This document shows positions 17,339 through 26,581 of a stretch of 64,000 nucleotides of DNA, piece by piece. The translations under genes and the position numbers were made by a program. The stretch is from Alphaproteobacteria bacterium. Lineage in GTDB: Bacteria > Pseudomonadota > Alphaproteobacteria > Rhizobiales > JAJFHC01. Positions within the stretch are counted from its first letter, which is position 1; each line of letters starts with the position of its first letter. The stretch spans positions 98,469-162,468 of the forward strand of contig JAJFHD010000120.1 in assembly GCA_021775805.1 (NCBI GenBank), read 5' to 3'. The notes beneath the pieces were generated by a model. That model did no database searches. It worked only from the letters and a program-made list of their open reading frames with translations, and was not told the origin of the DNA.

Positions 17339-18048
17339 GACAGACTGTCCAACACTGCTTCGATCTCGGTAATGTCGCCGAGCACATAGTCGGCGTGAGG
17401 CGTGAGATGCTGCCGCTCGCTGGTGCCCGTCAGGACACCGATGACACAACCGGCATTGGCCGACCGGCCCATGTGAAGGTCGTGAAGGTTATCGCCCACC
17501 ACCATGACCTCATGTTCCCGCAGCCCCGTTGTCGCCATAAATCCATTCACCAACCCTGGACCGGGCTTTGCGCCGTGACCGGAATCGTACCCGGCAACAA
17601 AATCGAACAGTTCGAGGATACCGAAGGGGCCGAGCGTTTCATGGGCGCCGCGTTCCGAGTCGGCGGTCGCGACCCCGAGTTTCAGACCGCGCGATTTCAG
17701 CCGCTGCAGCAGCACCGGCAGATCGGTCACCGGTGTCGTATAGGCACCGCCGCCATTTTCGAAACAGGCGTTGACCTGGTCGATGATCGCGTCCACGGCC
17801 GACGCGCGGTCGCCCAGATGGGCATGCCAGGCGGTCGCGATCTCCGCATTGTTTCCAGCCGCAAGCAAGGATCCCGAACCGACCTTGCCGGTTTCATGGT
17901 CAAAGCCGCCGACAGCCAGAAGGTCGTCCGCCAGAGTCTGATCGCCGCCGGCCACCTCAAGCGCGATGATCCGGTTGAGCGGCATCCATGTCGCGTAGTA
18001 GTCGAGCAGCGTTCCGTCCTTGTCGAACAGGATTCCCCTAATTGTCAC
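17335..18048 (-). CDS. HAD-family phosphatase, phosphoglycolate-phosphatase-like
   Basis: A 237-residue hydrolase of the haloacid dehalogenase superfamily. Motif I is at the N-terminus (GILFDKDGTLLDY, nucleophile Asp in FDKDG), motif II is the Ser/Thr in LGVATADSERG near 130, the motif III lysine is in GHGAKPGPGLV and motif IV is VMVVGDNLHDLHMG near 185. A helical cap lies between motifs I and II (about 20-100). Similar to Gph/PGP enzymes that remove phosphate from small metabolites. It overlaps the GST gene by four bases. Confidence 0.82.
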   Translation of the reverse strand: MTIRGILFDKDGTLLDYYATWMPLNRIIALEVAGGDQTLADDLLAVGGFDHETGKVGSGSLLAAGNNAEIATAWHAHLGDRASAVDAIIDQVNACFENGGGAYTTPVTDLPVLLQRLKSRGLKLGVATADSERGAHETLGPFGILELFDFVAGYDSGHGAKPGPGLVNGFMATTGLREHEVMVVGDNLHDLHMGRSANAGCVIGVLTGTSERQHLTPHADYVLGDITEIEAVLDSLS

Positions 18049-18147
18049 TGGTCCGTTCCCTCAAATTGTGGCCCCGACCATATCGCAAAGCTCATGTTTT
18101 GGCAGCATGAATTGCGCGGCTTCCGATCCGTGCGGGAATCGCAATAA

Positions 18148-19026
18148 TCATGCACGGAAAAAAGCCTTGAACGCCTGGAGGATTTCTTCAGGCAACTCCT
18201 CAGCAAGATAATGACCGCCGGGCAAGGCGCGTCCGCTGACGTTGTGGGCGCGCATTCGCCATAGATCGAGCGCATCGAAACAACGCTCGATGACACCATT
18301 GGCTCCCCACAAGGCAAGAAGGGGGCAGTCGATCTTCCGGCCGTCGTCGGCCTCGTCGTGGCGCATGTCGATGGAGGCCGCTGCCCGGTAATCCTCGCAA
18401 CTTGCATGCACCATGGCAGGGTCGGCAAAGCAACGTTCATATTCCGCAAGGGCTTCATCCGTGAAGGCAGAGGTGCCAGCACTGCCGCTGCCGATCTTCA
18501 TCTGCAGATAGAGGTGGCGCGTTGCATCCGATCCGATCAGTTGTTCCGGGAACGGTGCGGGCAGGGTCAGGAAGAACCAGTGCCAGTAGGCATGAGCGAA
18601 ACTCTCTGTCGTTCGGCGATACATTTCGTAGGTCGGGGCGATATCCAGCACACAGAGTTTTTCAACACGGTCGGGATGGTCGATGGCCAACCGGTGTGCA
18701 ACCCGGCCGCCCCGGTCATGTCCGGCAAGAAAGTACCGTTGAAACCCGAGGGCGTCCATCACTTCGACCATGTCTTGCGCCATGGCACGCTTGGAGTAGG
18801 GCGCATGTTCGGCATCGGTTTCAGGTTTCGAGGAATCGCCATAACCACGCAGGTCGGCTGCCACCACAGTGTGGCTCTCGCTCAACGCGGGCGCCACCTT
18901 GTGCCACATGGCGTGGGTCTGGGGGTATCCGTGCAGGAGCAGGAGCGGCGGCCCCGACCCCGCCACGCGCAGATTGATTTCCGCGCCAGCGGTCACAATT
19001 CGTCTGTGATCGAATCCTTCAAACAT
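18148..19026 (-). CDS. Alpha/beta hydrolase of the haloacetate (fluoroacetate) dehalogenase type
   Basis: A 292-residue alpha/beta-hydrolase. The oxyanion HGYP is near 32 (LLLLHGYPQTHAMWH), the nucleophile elbow is GHDRGGR near 105-111 with Asp instead of Ser, and the catalytic histidine is in LPGGHYLAEE near 272. The two arginines around the nucleophile (DRGGR), the His-Trp pair in AYWHWFF and a Tyr in CEDYRAA correspond to residues that bind the carboxylate and halide in fluoroacetate dehalogenases. Epoxide hydrolases share the Asp nucleophile but lack the GHDRGGR and HW pair. Therefore haloacetate dehalogenase is favoured, though many family members are untested. Confidence 0.78.
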   Translation of the reverse strand: MFEGFDHRRIVTAGAEINLRVAGSGPPLLLLHGYPQTHAMWHKVAPALSESHTVVAADLRGYGDSSKPETDAEHAPYSKRAMAQDMVEVMDALGFQRYFLAGHDRGGRVAHRLAIDHPDRVEKLCVLDIAPTYEMYRRTTESFAHAYWHWFFLTLPAPFPEQLIGSDATRHLYLQMKIGSGSAGTSAFTDEALAEYERCFADPAMVHASCEDYRAAASIDMRHDEADDGRKIDCPLLALWGANGVIERCFDALDLWRMRAHNVSGRALPGGHYLAEELPEEILQAFKAFFRA

Positions 19027-19187
19027 GGTGTCCCCTCGATGGCGCCAAATCTCGCAACCACGTTATGATGAACACGTGCGACGCAAACCGGCAAGGGCGG
19101 AAAGTGCACCCGAAGTGTCATGAGAACGTGGGCAACTGAAAGGCAGTTCGAAAATGGCCCTGAGACCTTGCAGAGCCTCTCCAGGCT

Positions 19188-20768
19188 TTATTTTCTCCTG
19201 AACCGGACCCAATAGAAGCCCGATGCAATGTTGCGGACCTCAAGGGTATCGACAGCGTCACCGGCTTTGAGCTGGCCCGTAACATCGGCGTTCACCCAGC
19301 CTTCTCCCTTCACGTACCGGATCGGCTGCTTGCGGATATTGACACTGGCATTGGCGACAAGAATGTCACCGGTTTTGGGTTGTTCGCTATCGGGTTTGCC
19401 TCGTACATCGAAGAACTTTTCTTTCCAGGTTTTGCCGAAGTGCGATCCCACGTAGACCCAGCCTTCGGAACCCTGGGTGGCGCGTGATATCTCCTTCACG
19501 AATGGCATCAGTATTTTCTGCGTCTTGGAGCCCAATGCCGGATAGATCGCTTTGAGTCGCTGTGAAGTCGATGCCTGTGCCTGTTTGTCAAGACGTCCAA
19601 AGAGTGCTTCCAGCGTCAGGGCGGCATTGTATTTGCCGTTGTCGTTTCGCGAGGACTTGAGCACATCGAGCACTGTCGACACGGCTCTTGGATCGAGCAG
19701 CGCCACCGCGAGGTTGGTCGCGTGTATCCTCATTGTCTTGTCGCGGTGACCGACGAGCCGGGTCAAGGCGGCTACGTCCTTGTCACTTAGCAGACCCTGG
19801 AGTTCCTTGGCACTGGATCTCCCCTCATTGAGCATGTTCCACAAGGCAACCGTGGTGCCAAGAGCAATCCGGTAAGCCGATTTTCGCTCGCGAAACACCT
19901 TCATGAGGGGCGGTACCGCTGCAGTGCCGAAATTCCCCAGAGCCGAACGGGACCCCCGCCGCAACACCACGTCATCGGACGCCAGGCCCTTTATCCAGAA
20001 TTCGATCGGATAGGTCCGGTTTGCGGCTTTTGCGCCTGGAACCAGACCGGCAAACTTCCATGGTCCAATGTTTCCTTGCCGGATCGAAAACCGGGTTGTC
20101 TCAGGAACCGCATGAAAGCCGGTGGGACCGCCACAAAAGACCTGCCCTATGGGCTCGTCCTTGTTGCTGGCATGGTAGATCGCCTTGGGGTCGTCCGGAT
20201 CGTACCACCAGTCGAACTCCTTGCCGTTGCCTTCATTGTCGAAATACTCGAGCACATGGCGGTAATGGACCTGTATCACCGGTGCTTCCGTCGTGGTGGC
20301 AGAACCTTCCAGCGGATCCAATTCGACGGTCAGGCAGCCGATCTGTTTCACGTCCTCCTTCGATATCTTGAACCGGTAGGTTTTGTTGACAACGTCCCAG
20401 CGGTGAAACAGCGCCGACTCGGCTCTCACGACGATATTGGTCTTTTCCTTGAATTCACCCTGAATGAGCCCTTCGACAACTTGCACGGCCGGGGGTTCGG
20501 GAGGCGGTGCGACCTTGGTCAGGATCAGGAACAAAACAATCGCGACACCGCCTGATCCGGAAACCGACCAGCTAAGCCATTTGCCGCTGACCCGTGTACC
20601 CAACGCGGCAAAAATGAGGCCGAGCCCGCCGCAGAACAACAGCCGGACATCGGCCGTCAGCAGAGCCTTTTCTTTGAACAGATAAATGGAAACAGCAAGC
20701 AACGCCGCACCAACGCCAAGCGTGACCCCTGACATCCAGACAGGCACTGAGCTTTTCTTTTCGGGCAT
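19188..20768 (-). CDS. Membrane protein with HEAT-like repeats and C-terminal SH3 domain
   Basis: A 526-residue envelope protein that I cannot assign to a named system. The start at 20768 has a strong ribosome site (GGAGGAGG). Three N-terminal membrane segments (about residues 11-28, 38-53 and 60-78) precede an extracytoplasmic strand-rich domain (about 90-270). Helical repeats follow near 300-430 (DVAALTRLVGHRDKTMRIHATNLAVALLDPRAVSTVLDVLKSS is HEAT-like). The final 70 residues form a bacterial SH3-type unit (SVNIRKQPI, LKAGDAVDTLEV, FYWVRFRRK). SH3 domains of this sort usually bind peptidoglycan. A perfect palindrome lies just upstream. It may function with the SH3 protein at 21808-22521. 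Confidence 0.65.
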   Translation of the reverse strand: MPEKKSSVPVWMSGVTLGVGAALLAVSIYLFKEKALLTADVRLLFCGGLGLIFAALGTRVSGKWLSWSVSGSGGVAIVLFLILTKVAPPPEPPAVQVVEGLIQGEFKEKTNIVVRAESALFHRWDVVNKTYRFKISKEDVKQIGCLTVELDPLEGSATTTEAPVIQVHYRHVLEYFDNEGNGKEFDWWYDPDDPKAIYHASNKDEPIGQVFCGGPTGFHAVPETTRFSIRQGNIGPWKFAGLVPGAKAANRTYPIEFWIKGLASDDVVLRRGSRSALGNFGTAAVPPLMKVFRERKSAYRIALGTTVALWNMLNEGRSSAKELQGLLSDKDVAALTRLVGHRDKTMRIHATNLAVALLDPRAVSTVLDVLKSSRNDNGKYNAALTLEALFGRLDKQAQASTSQRLKAIYPALGSKTQKILMPFVKEISRATQGSEGWVYVGSHFGKTWKEKFFDVRGKPDSEQPKTGDILVANASVNIRKQPIRYVKGEGWVNADVTGQLKAGDAVDTLEVRNIASGFYWVRFRRK

Positions 20769-20784
20769 AGCTAACCTCCTCCGA

Positions 20785-20804
20785 AATATAGAAAATTCTA
20801 TATT
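20785..20804. promoter_or_regulatory. Perfect 9-2-9 palindrome before the HEAT/SH3 gene
   Basis: AATATAGAA-AA-TTCTATATT is a perfect inverted repeat just upstream of the GGAGGAGG ribosome site of the gene starting at 20768. It could be an operator or an mRNA hairpin close to the translation start. Confidence 0.4.
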
Positions 20805-21165
20805 CGTACGTCCGCCAGCCCGACAGAGTATCGTGCAAGTATACTCCATTTGGATAACTAATTCATGATCATAAGTAACATTGGATCAATTCATTTGCTC
20901 CATTTGGAATTGTTTTCTCTGGATGGTCGTGCCGAGAAAGTTTGCCTTCAAGCCGATTTCAGGCAAAAAAATGTCCAATTTTCTTGAACACTGGTAACCG
21001 GTCGGCTCAATTGACCGCACTTCCGCTTAAGGTTTTGATCAATTGCCGCAAACATGGCATTCCCATGCTCAAACGAGGATGCGGGCGGCAGAGTGCGGTA
21101 GCGAACTTCGCCGTGACTGACGTCGAACCGATTGCGCTCTGAAATGCCGATGGAGACTCGACCAC
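20805..21165. other. Divergent intergenic region, no gene seen
   Basis: This stretch holds the promoters of the divergent genes starting at 20768 and 21166. A short direct repeat TCCATTTGGA is visible near 20847 and 20900. I see no coding frame with a ribosome site. Confidence 0.5.
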
Positions 21166-21774
21166 ATGACGCGTACAATTGCCTTTCTTCACACCGCGCA
21201 GTCGAATGCGGATCTCTTCGAGAGTGCTGCCCGTGACCTACCTCTGGTGCGCAGCCATCTTGTGCGCGACGATCTTCTGGCACGCGCCGTGGACGCAGGG
21301 TTCCTGACTTTGGAAATTCGTGAGGAAACGAGAGCGCTTCTGAGCGGGCAGGCGGAAGACGCCGATATCGTGCTTGTCACCTGTTCTACCCTCGGACCTG
21401 CCGCAGATGATCTGGGTGACCCGTGCATCAAGCGAGTCGACCGGGCCCTGGCGGAAGCAGCCGTTGCTGCCGGCAAGCCCGTCAAGGCCCTCTGCACGGT
21501 ACCTTCGACGCTCGGTCCCACAAGCGATCTGTTTGAAGACGTCTCGGCCGGTACCGGCGTCGCTGTTGATGTCAAACTGATCGATGGTGCCTGGGCTCAT
21601 TTTGAACGCGGCGACACACAGGCCTACTTTGAAGCGATCGCCGAGGCCGCCGACCGTTTGGCTAGTGGAAACGTCACTATTGCCCTGGCTCAAGCATCGA
21701 TGGCGCCAGCAGCAAGTTTGTGCCGTAAAGCAACTCCGTTGACGAGTGTGAATACGGCCTTGGCCCAGCTATAG
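21166..21774 (+). CDS. Asp/Glu racemase-family protein
   Basis: A 202-residue protein with the two-cysteine layout of the Asp/Glu/hydantoin racemase superfamily: VLVTCSTLGPAADD near residue 68 and, in the second half, ALAQASMAPAASL near 180 where the second cysteine of true racemases is replaced (ASMA; the nearby C in SLCRKAT is displaced). A further Cys occurs in VKALCTVPSTLGP. The missing second catalytic cysteine suggests a decarboxylase-like or other one-cysteine member, or a non-racemase function. GGAGA precedes the ATG. Convergent with the SH3 gene, 33 bases away. Confidence 0.68.
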   Translation: MTRTIAFLHTAQSNADLFESAARDLPLVRSHLVRDDLLARAVDAGFLTLEIREETRALLSGQAEDADIVLVTCSTLGPAADDLGDPCIKRVDRALAEAAVAAGKPVKALCTVPSTLGPTSDLFEDVSAGTGVAVDVKLIDGAWAHFERGDTQAYFEAIAEAADRLASGNVTIALAQASMAPAASLCRKATPLTSVNTALAQL

Positions 21775-21807
21775 GTGTGCTCTGCCGGCCGTCTGGCTGC
21801 GGGTTAT

Positions 21808-22521
21808 TCAGTCTCCAGCGAGAAACACTGTCATGGCCCATGTGCCATCGTGTCTTACAAAGTGGGCGCGATAGTCCACAGCACTGCGCAGAAAGTCTTC
21901 ATGGACAAAACCGGTTTTGCCGGAAGCCAGCTTGATTTTCGTAAAGCGCGTACCGTCTCCACCTTCCAGAACAGTGACGATATCGTGGGAAAGGCGTGCC
22001 AGCACCCGGCCGTATAGGCTTGGTCGCTGCCGCAAGGCGACGGAGGTCCCTACAACAAACCTTGTGGCAAAGACATCGTCGTCTGGCTTCAGAGGGACTG
22101 TCCATGTGTAAGGCGCGTGAAATTCGTTCTTGCTGGCAAAACGGCCGCCCAGGCGAAGGACCGTCTCCAGGGCGTCCCAATAGTCTTCCCGCTGTTTCGT
22201 TGCCTGATGTTTGTACTCTTCCGCCATGTCCTTTTCGGAAAGTGTCAGAAACTTTCGAAAATCGTCGCGGCCACTGTGCCCTCCGAAACTCAGATGGATG
22301 TCCAAGGACGCCTGAGAAACTACAAACTCCACGTCCCGACGGGCAATCGCATCGAGCAATCGCGTTCGAAAACGCAGGAACGATGGATCCTTGTATGCCT
22401 GGTCCACGGGCAGAGCCTTGCGTGTCGCGTCCGCCGCGGCCGGATTGGCGAACAACGTGACGGTGATCATCATCAAAATGAAACATAGGCCGGTGAAAGC
22501 GCTGGTTTTTGTGTTTTTCAT
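21808..22521 (-). CDS. Secreted SH3-domain protein
   Basis: A 237-residue exported protein. ATG at 22521 gives a signal peptide (MKNTKTSAFTGLCFILMMITVTLFANPAAA, cleaved after AAA near residue 30). The mature part starts with a helical region (PVDQAYKDPSFLRFRTRLLDAIARRDVEF), and the C-terminal half is an SH3-type domain (VGTSVALRQRPSLYGRVLARLSHDIVTVLEGG... KTGFVHEDFLRS), usually a peptidoglycan or peptide binder. No enzymatic motif. The hutD gene begins upstream and ends 26 bases before it, so it may be a second gene of that transcript. Function unknown; envelope location predicted. Confidence 0.7.
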   Translation of the reverse strand: MKNTKTSAFTGLCFILMMITVTLFANPAAADATRKALPVDQAYKDPSFLRFRTRLLDAIARRDVEFVVSQASLDIHLSFGGHSGRDDFRKFLTLSEKDMAEEYKHQATKQREDYWDALETVLRLGGRFASKNEFHAPYTWTVPLKPDDDVFATRFVVGTSVALRQRPSLYGRVLARLSHDIVTVLEGGDGTRFTKIKLASGKTGFVHEDFLRSAVDYRAHFVRHDGTWAMTVFLAGD

Positions 22522-22547
22522 GCGTGGCCTGTCTAAACGGACAATCG

Positions 22548-23168
22548 TCAGAGCGGCGAGGGATCGCGGAACTCGACAACAACGGCACGACACATTTGTG
22601 CCGGGGCGGCAGGGCCACGAAACTCGAGATGGTCAGGGTATCCCTTCGAGATCAGGGTGTCGCCGATGCCAAGCTCATAAGTCTGACGGCCGTCATCGAC
22701 GGTGATCGGATCTCCCTGAAGAAGTGTCGTTGTCGAAGAATATGATCGCCGGGTCTCGTGTGGTGTTGATCGCGTCAGGTCGACAACGTCCACGATGACG
22801 GACACCTTGCTTGGGTTGTATATCACGTTGAAATTCCCGATCGGGCCGTCGGTCAATCGGCCGTCGACCATCCAGTCGCCGCTATAGGCGGCGGGCTGAA
22901 ACAGTGTTTCCAGGCTTACGGTACCGTTCGCACCGGCATCGAGGACGAGACCGTTCCCTGAAATCATCATGCTGACACGGTCGAAGCCCGGGAACCGCGA
23001 AAAAGGACCGTCGCGCGCAACATCGGCGATGCTGACACGCCACAAGTAGTCGTGACCTTTGGCATTTTCCGGTTCAGTTGCGATTTCCGTGGTTGTGCCG
23101 CCGCCATTCTTCCATGTCATCGTCCGGCAGTCGTCAGCCCTTACGATGCGCAAAGGTCGGCGATCCAT
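22548..23168 (-). CDS. hutD: HutD/Ves-family cupin protein
   Basis: A 206-residue double-cupin protein. The family signature MTWKNGGGTTTEIA is near residues 17-30, followed by WRVSIADVARDGPFSRFPGFDR, which is diagnostic for HutD/Ves. HutD has been proposed to protect histidine-utilisation metabolism from excess flux by binding formiminoglutamate; enzymatic activity is not established. No hut genes are in the window, so the link to histidine degradation is by family only. It is followed by the SH3 gene and preceded by ilvD, 35 bases away on the same strand. Confidence 0.85.
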   Translation of the reverse strand: MDRRPLRIVRADDCRTMTWKNGGGTTTEIATEPENAKGHDYLWRVSIADVARDGPFSRFPGFDRVSMMISGNGLVLDAGANGTVSLETLFQPAAYSGDWMVDGRLTDGPIGNFNVIYNPSKVSVIVDVVDLTRSTPHETRRSYSSTTTLLQGDPITVDDGRQTYELGIGDTLISKGYPDHLEFRGPAAPAQMCRAVVVEFRDPSPL

Positions 23169-23203
23169 CAGGTTGGCCCGGGTAACGTGCTGGATGGCTC
23201 AGA

Positions 23204-25081
23204 TCACTCTGCCGCCTGCTGCAACTCCCGTTCGACCTGGTCGACGTCACGCACGGCGCCTTCGGATGCAGAGGTTGCAAACGCTGCATAGGCCCGCAGC
23301 GCCGGTGTCACGTTGCGGGTCCGCACTTCAACCGGCTTCCAGGCCCCATGGCCCTTGGCTACCATGGCGATCCGGCGGTTCTGCAGCGCCGCGTCGTCGA
23401 CGGCCAGATGCACCCGGCGGTTCGGGATATCGAACTCGATGATATCGCCGTCCTCGACCAGACCGATCGCGCCGCCGCGCGCGGCTTCAGGCGACACATG
23501 GCCGACGCTCAGGCCGGACGAGCCGCCTGAGAACCGTCCGTCCGTGATCAGCGCGCAGTCCTTGCCGAGGCCCATGCTCTTGATGTAGCTGGTCGGGTAG
23601 AGCATTTCCTGCATGCCCGGACCGCCCTTGGGCCCTTCATAACGGACAACCACCACGTCGCCCGCCTTGACATCCTTCTTGAGGATTGCCTGAACCGATG
23701 AGTCCTGGGATTCAAACACCCGGGCTGTCCCCTTGAAGACCAGGCATTCCTCCGGAACGCCGGCTGTCTTCACAATGCAGCCGTCGGTTGCGATGTTGCC
23801 GTAGAGGACCGCAAGCCCGCCGTCCTGGCTGTAGGCATTTTCGCCATTGCGGATACAGCCGTTCTCACGATCGCGATCGAGGCTGTCCCATATTCGCTCC
23901 TGGCTGAACGCCTCCGTCGTGCGCACGCCGCCGGGGGCTGCACCGAAGAACTTTTCAACTTCCGGCGACGGGTCGCGCATGATGTCGTAGGTCTCGATCG
24001 CCTCGCCGATGGTCGGTGTGTGCACCGTCGGCCGTTCCCGGTGGATCAGGCCGAGCCGGTCGAGTTCGCCCAGGATGCTGAAGATGCCGCCGGCCCGGTG
24101 AACGTCTTCCATGTGATAGAGCGATGTCGACGGCGACAGTTTTGACAGGTGCGGCACGCGCCGGCTCATCCGGTCGATGTCCGACATGGTGAAATCGATC
24201 TCGCCTTCGCGCGCCATGGCCAGCAGGTGCAGCACGGTGTTGGTCGATCCGCCCATGGCAATGTCGAGCGCCATGGCATTTTCAAAACTCTTGAAGTTGG
24301 CAATTTCGCGGGGCAGGGCGGTGATGTCGCCGTCCTCGTAATACCGACGCGTCAGAGAAACGATGGTGCGGCCGGCTTCCAGAAACAGATCCTTGCGGTA
24401 GGCATGGGTCGCCAGCATCGAACCGTTGCCGGGCAGGGCGAGCCCCAGCACTTCCGCCAGGCAGTTCATGGAATTGGCCGTGAACATGCCCGAACACGAT
24501 CCGCAGGTCGGGCACGCCGAACGCTCGTAGGCCGCTGCATCCTTGTCGGATGTTGCCGGATTGGCGGCCTCGACCATGGCATCGATCAGGTCGACCTTCT
24601 TCTCCTTGCCGTCTTCGAGGATGACCTTGCCAGCCTCCATCGGACCGCCGGAGACGAAGATTGCCGGAATGTTGAGACGCATGGCCGCCATCAGCATGCC
24701 GGGCGTGATCTTGTCGCAATTGGATATGCAGATCATGGCATCGGCGCAGTGGGCATTGCACATGTATTCGACCGAGTCCGCGATCAGTTCACGCGACGGC
24801 AGCGAATAGAGCATGCCGTCGTGACCCATGGCGATGCCGTCATCGACCGCAATGGTATTGAATTCCTTGGCAACCCCGCCGGCGGCTTCGATCTCGCGAG
24901 CAACCATCTGACCCATGTCCTTCAGGTGCACATGCCCGGGGACGAACTGGGTGAACGAGTTTGATACAGCGATAATCGGCTTGCCGAAATCGCCGTCCTT
25001 CATGCCGGTTGCGCGCCAGAGGCCGCGGGCGCCGGCCATGTTGCGTCCGTGTGTGGTGGTGCGTGAGCGATATTCAGGCAT
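23204..25081 (-). CDS. ilvD: Dihydroxy-acid dehydratase
   Basis: A 625-residue enzyme of isoleucine/valine biosynthesis that dehydrates 2,3-dihydroxy acids to 2-oxo acids. Cluster ligands are in ISNCDKITPGMLMA near residue 122 and CGSCSGMFTANSMNCL near 195, with the family's GGSTNTVLH near 278 and the C-terminal DGRFSGGSSGLSVGHVSPEA. Length agrees with the long IlvD type (616 in E. coli). Cytoplasmic, Mg- and Fe-S-dependent. It stands apart from ilvBNC. Upstream is a 491-base gap with no gene. Confidence 0.96.
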   Translation of the reverse strand: MPEYRSRTTTHGRNMAGARGLWRATGMKDGDFGKPIIAVSNSFTQFVPGHVHLKDMGQMVAREIEAAGGVAKEFNTIAVDDGIAMGHDGMLYSLPSRELIADSVEYMCNAHCADAMICISNCDKITPGMLMAAMRLNIPAIFVSGGPMEAGKVILEDGKEKKVDLIDAMVEAANPATSDKDAAAYERSACPTCGSCSGMFTANSMNCLAEVLGLALPGNGSMLATHAYRKDLFLEAGRTIVSLTRRYYEDGDITALPREIANFKSFENAMALDIAMGGSTNTVLHLLAMAREGEIDFTMSDIDRMSRRVPHLSKLSPSTSLYHMEDVHRAGGIFSILGELDRLGLIHRERPTVHTPTIGEAIETYDIMRDPSPEVEKFFGAAPGGVRTTEAFSQERIWDSLDRDRENGCIRNGENAYSQDGGLAVLYGNIATDGCIVKTAGVPEECLVFKGTARVFESQDSSVQAILKKDVKAGDVVVVRYEGPKGGPGMQEMLYPTSYIKSMGLGKDCALITDGRFSGGSSGLSVGHVSPEAARGGAIGLVEDGDIIEFDIPNRRVHLAVDDAALQNRRIAMVAKGHGAWKPVEVRTRNVTPALRAYAAFATSASEGAVRDVDQVERELQQAAE

Positions 25082-25572
25082 GGAGCGATCCTGTCTTGAA
25101 ATGCATGTTTGTCTATAATCTGCAGTAATAGCGCTTTACGGGCCGTCAAGAAACAGGAAAAGCCTGAGTCGTTGAGCGCGAAGATTGGTTTGATTGCGGC
25201 CGTCACTGTTTCCCGGACAAACGCAGCGCGATCCGAGGTCTGCGCGCCCGTCAAGATTTTCCTTGCGTTCGCCACGCACATGCCAAATGAGGGTCGACAA
25301 GAATTATTATCGGTTTTCGGTTTATGCGGGATGGCAAAAGTGTTCCTGATGTGGTGAAGTCCGGTGTTCTACACGCTTCGGCGTCCGCCCGCCTGCGTTA
25401 CTGACGCGACGGGTGATACTGCCACTACCGGCGACACTTCCGGGTGCGACTTTGAGCACCGAACAAACTCTTGCCAAAGCCCGGATGACACGCTTGATTT
25501 GACCGTCATGTCCCGCTACCCGCTGAAAGACGGGTTAACAATAGCTATTCCACCAACCAAAGGAGCCACACC
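25082..25572. other. Divergent intergenic region between ilvD and the peroxiredoxin gene
   Basis: I see no gene in these 491 bases. The right end carries the AAAGGAGCC ribosome site of the peroxiredoxin gene. A short hairpin-capable ACCCG...CGGGT lies near 25518-25535. Leader or attenuator control of ilvD is possible but no leader peptide rich in Ile/Val/Leu was found. Confidence 0.4.
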
Positions 25573-26226
25573 ATGAGCTTGCGCATAAACGACACGATCC
25601 CGAATCTGGAAGTCGAAACCGACCAGGGCACTTTCAAACTGCATGACTGGATTGGTGACAGCTGGGCGATCCTGTTTTCGCATCCGAAAGACTTTACCCC
25701 CGTCTGCACGACGGAATTCGGCGTCGTCGCACAATTGTCCGACGAGTGGGCCAAACGCGGCACCAAGGTGATCGGCGTCTCCGTCGACGGGGTCGAGGAT
25801 CACAAGAAATGGAAGGCTGACATCGAGAAAGTTGGCGGCGCGTCTGCCGGATTCCCGATCATTGCGGACGACGGACTGGCCGTCTCCAAGGCCTTCGACA
25901 TGCTGCCGGCCGAAGCCTACCTGCCGGATGGCCGCACTCCCAACGACAGCGCCACCGTGCGGTCGGTGTTTATCATCGGACCCGACAAGAACATGAAACT
26001 GTCCATGACTTACCCGATGAACGTGGGCCGCAACTTTGCCGAGGTTCTTCGTGCGCTGGATGGTCTGCAGACCGCAGCCAGCCAGGGTGTCGCAACCCCT
26101 GCGAACTGGAACGTTGGCGATGACGTGGTCATCCCGACCGCGGTCAACGACGAGGACGCCAAGGAAAAATTCGGCGAGTTCGAAACCGTGTTGCCCTATT
26201 TGCGGATGACCAAACTCAAGGACTAA
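25573..26226 (+). CDS. 1-Cys peroxiredoxin (Prx6-type)
   Basis: A 217-residue thiol peroxidase that reduces hydroperoxides. The peroxidatic cysteine is in HPKDFTPVCTTEFG near residue 47 (PxxxTxxC motif), and the catalytic Arg is in DSATVRSVFIIGPD near 130. No resolving cysteine is present elsewhere, so it is a 1-Cys Prx6-type enzyme; the C-terminal extension (TPANWNVGDDVVIPTAVNDEDA) is also typical of Prx6. AAAGGAG precedes the start. Its TAA stop (26224-26226) is formed by the terminal bases of a 229-base repeat element. Confidence 0.92.
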   Translation: MSLRINDTIPNLEVETDQGTFKLHDWIGDSWAILFSHPKDFTPVCTTEFGVVAQLSDEWAKRGTKVIGVSVDGVEDHKKWKADIEKVGGASAGFPIIADDGLAVSKAFDMLPAEAYLPDGRTPNDSATVRSVFIIGPDKNMKLSMTYPMNVGRNFAEVLRALDGLQTAASQGVATPANWNVGDDVVIPTAVNDEDAKEKFGEFETVLPYLRMTKLKD

Positions 26227-26451
26227 AGCGCTTCACGTTTGATCGTACTCATCAACACAATTCACGGCTGCACAATGCCCTCAAAACTGTCATGCACGTG
26301 CTTGACACGTGCACCTCCAGAATTGCAACACCGGAGGTCCTCGTGTCGGCGCACGAGGACGACAATCAAGAAGGGCGGTCAAGCCACCACTCTGGTGCTG
26401 CAATGCCGATCAGCGTCAAGAATGAATCCCATAGATCGCGAAGCGCTTTAG
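26223..26451 (+). repeat. ~230-base structured repeat, copy A, with inverted ends
   Basis: The 229-base element begins CTAAAGCGCTTC (26223-26234) and ends with its exact inverse GAAGCGCTTTAG (26440-26451). Inside are two hairpins: GCACGTG-CTTGA-CACGTGC (26294-26312) and GTCCTCGTG-TCGGCG-CACGAGGAC (26337-26360). A second copy lies at 31080-31309 in the same orientation, with the hairpins at the same offsets. The left tip supplies the TAA of the peroxiredoxin gene. No transposase or ORF is carried; this has the build of a non-autonomous element. Confidence 0.85.
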
Positions 26452-26581
26452 ACGACAACAAGGCCCGGTCCACGATGCTGATTGCGCGGTGACTCAATGC
26501 CCGAATCCAATGTGGGCCGCTGATGAGGAACGCCCAGCAGTTGTGCTGGGTGTAGGTTGTTGGAACACAAAACAACAGTGT

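Noticed and set aside
25082..25572. ilvD leader peptide or attenuator
   Set aside because: No short frame rich in branched-chain residues and no terminator/antiterminator pair could be traced.
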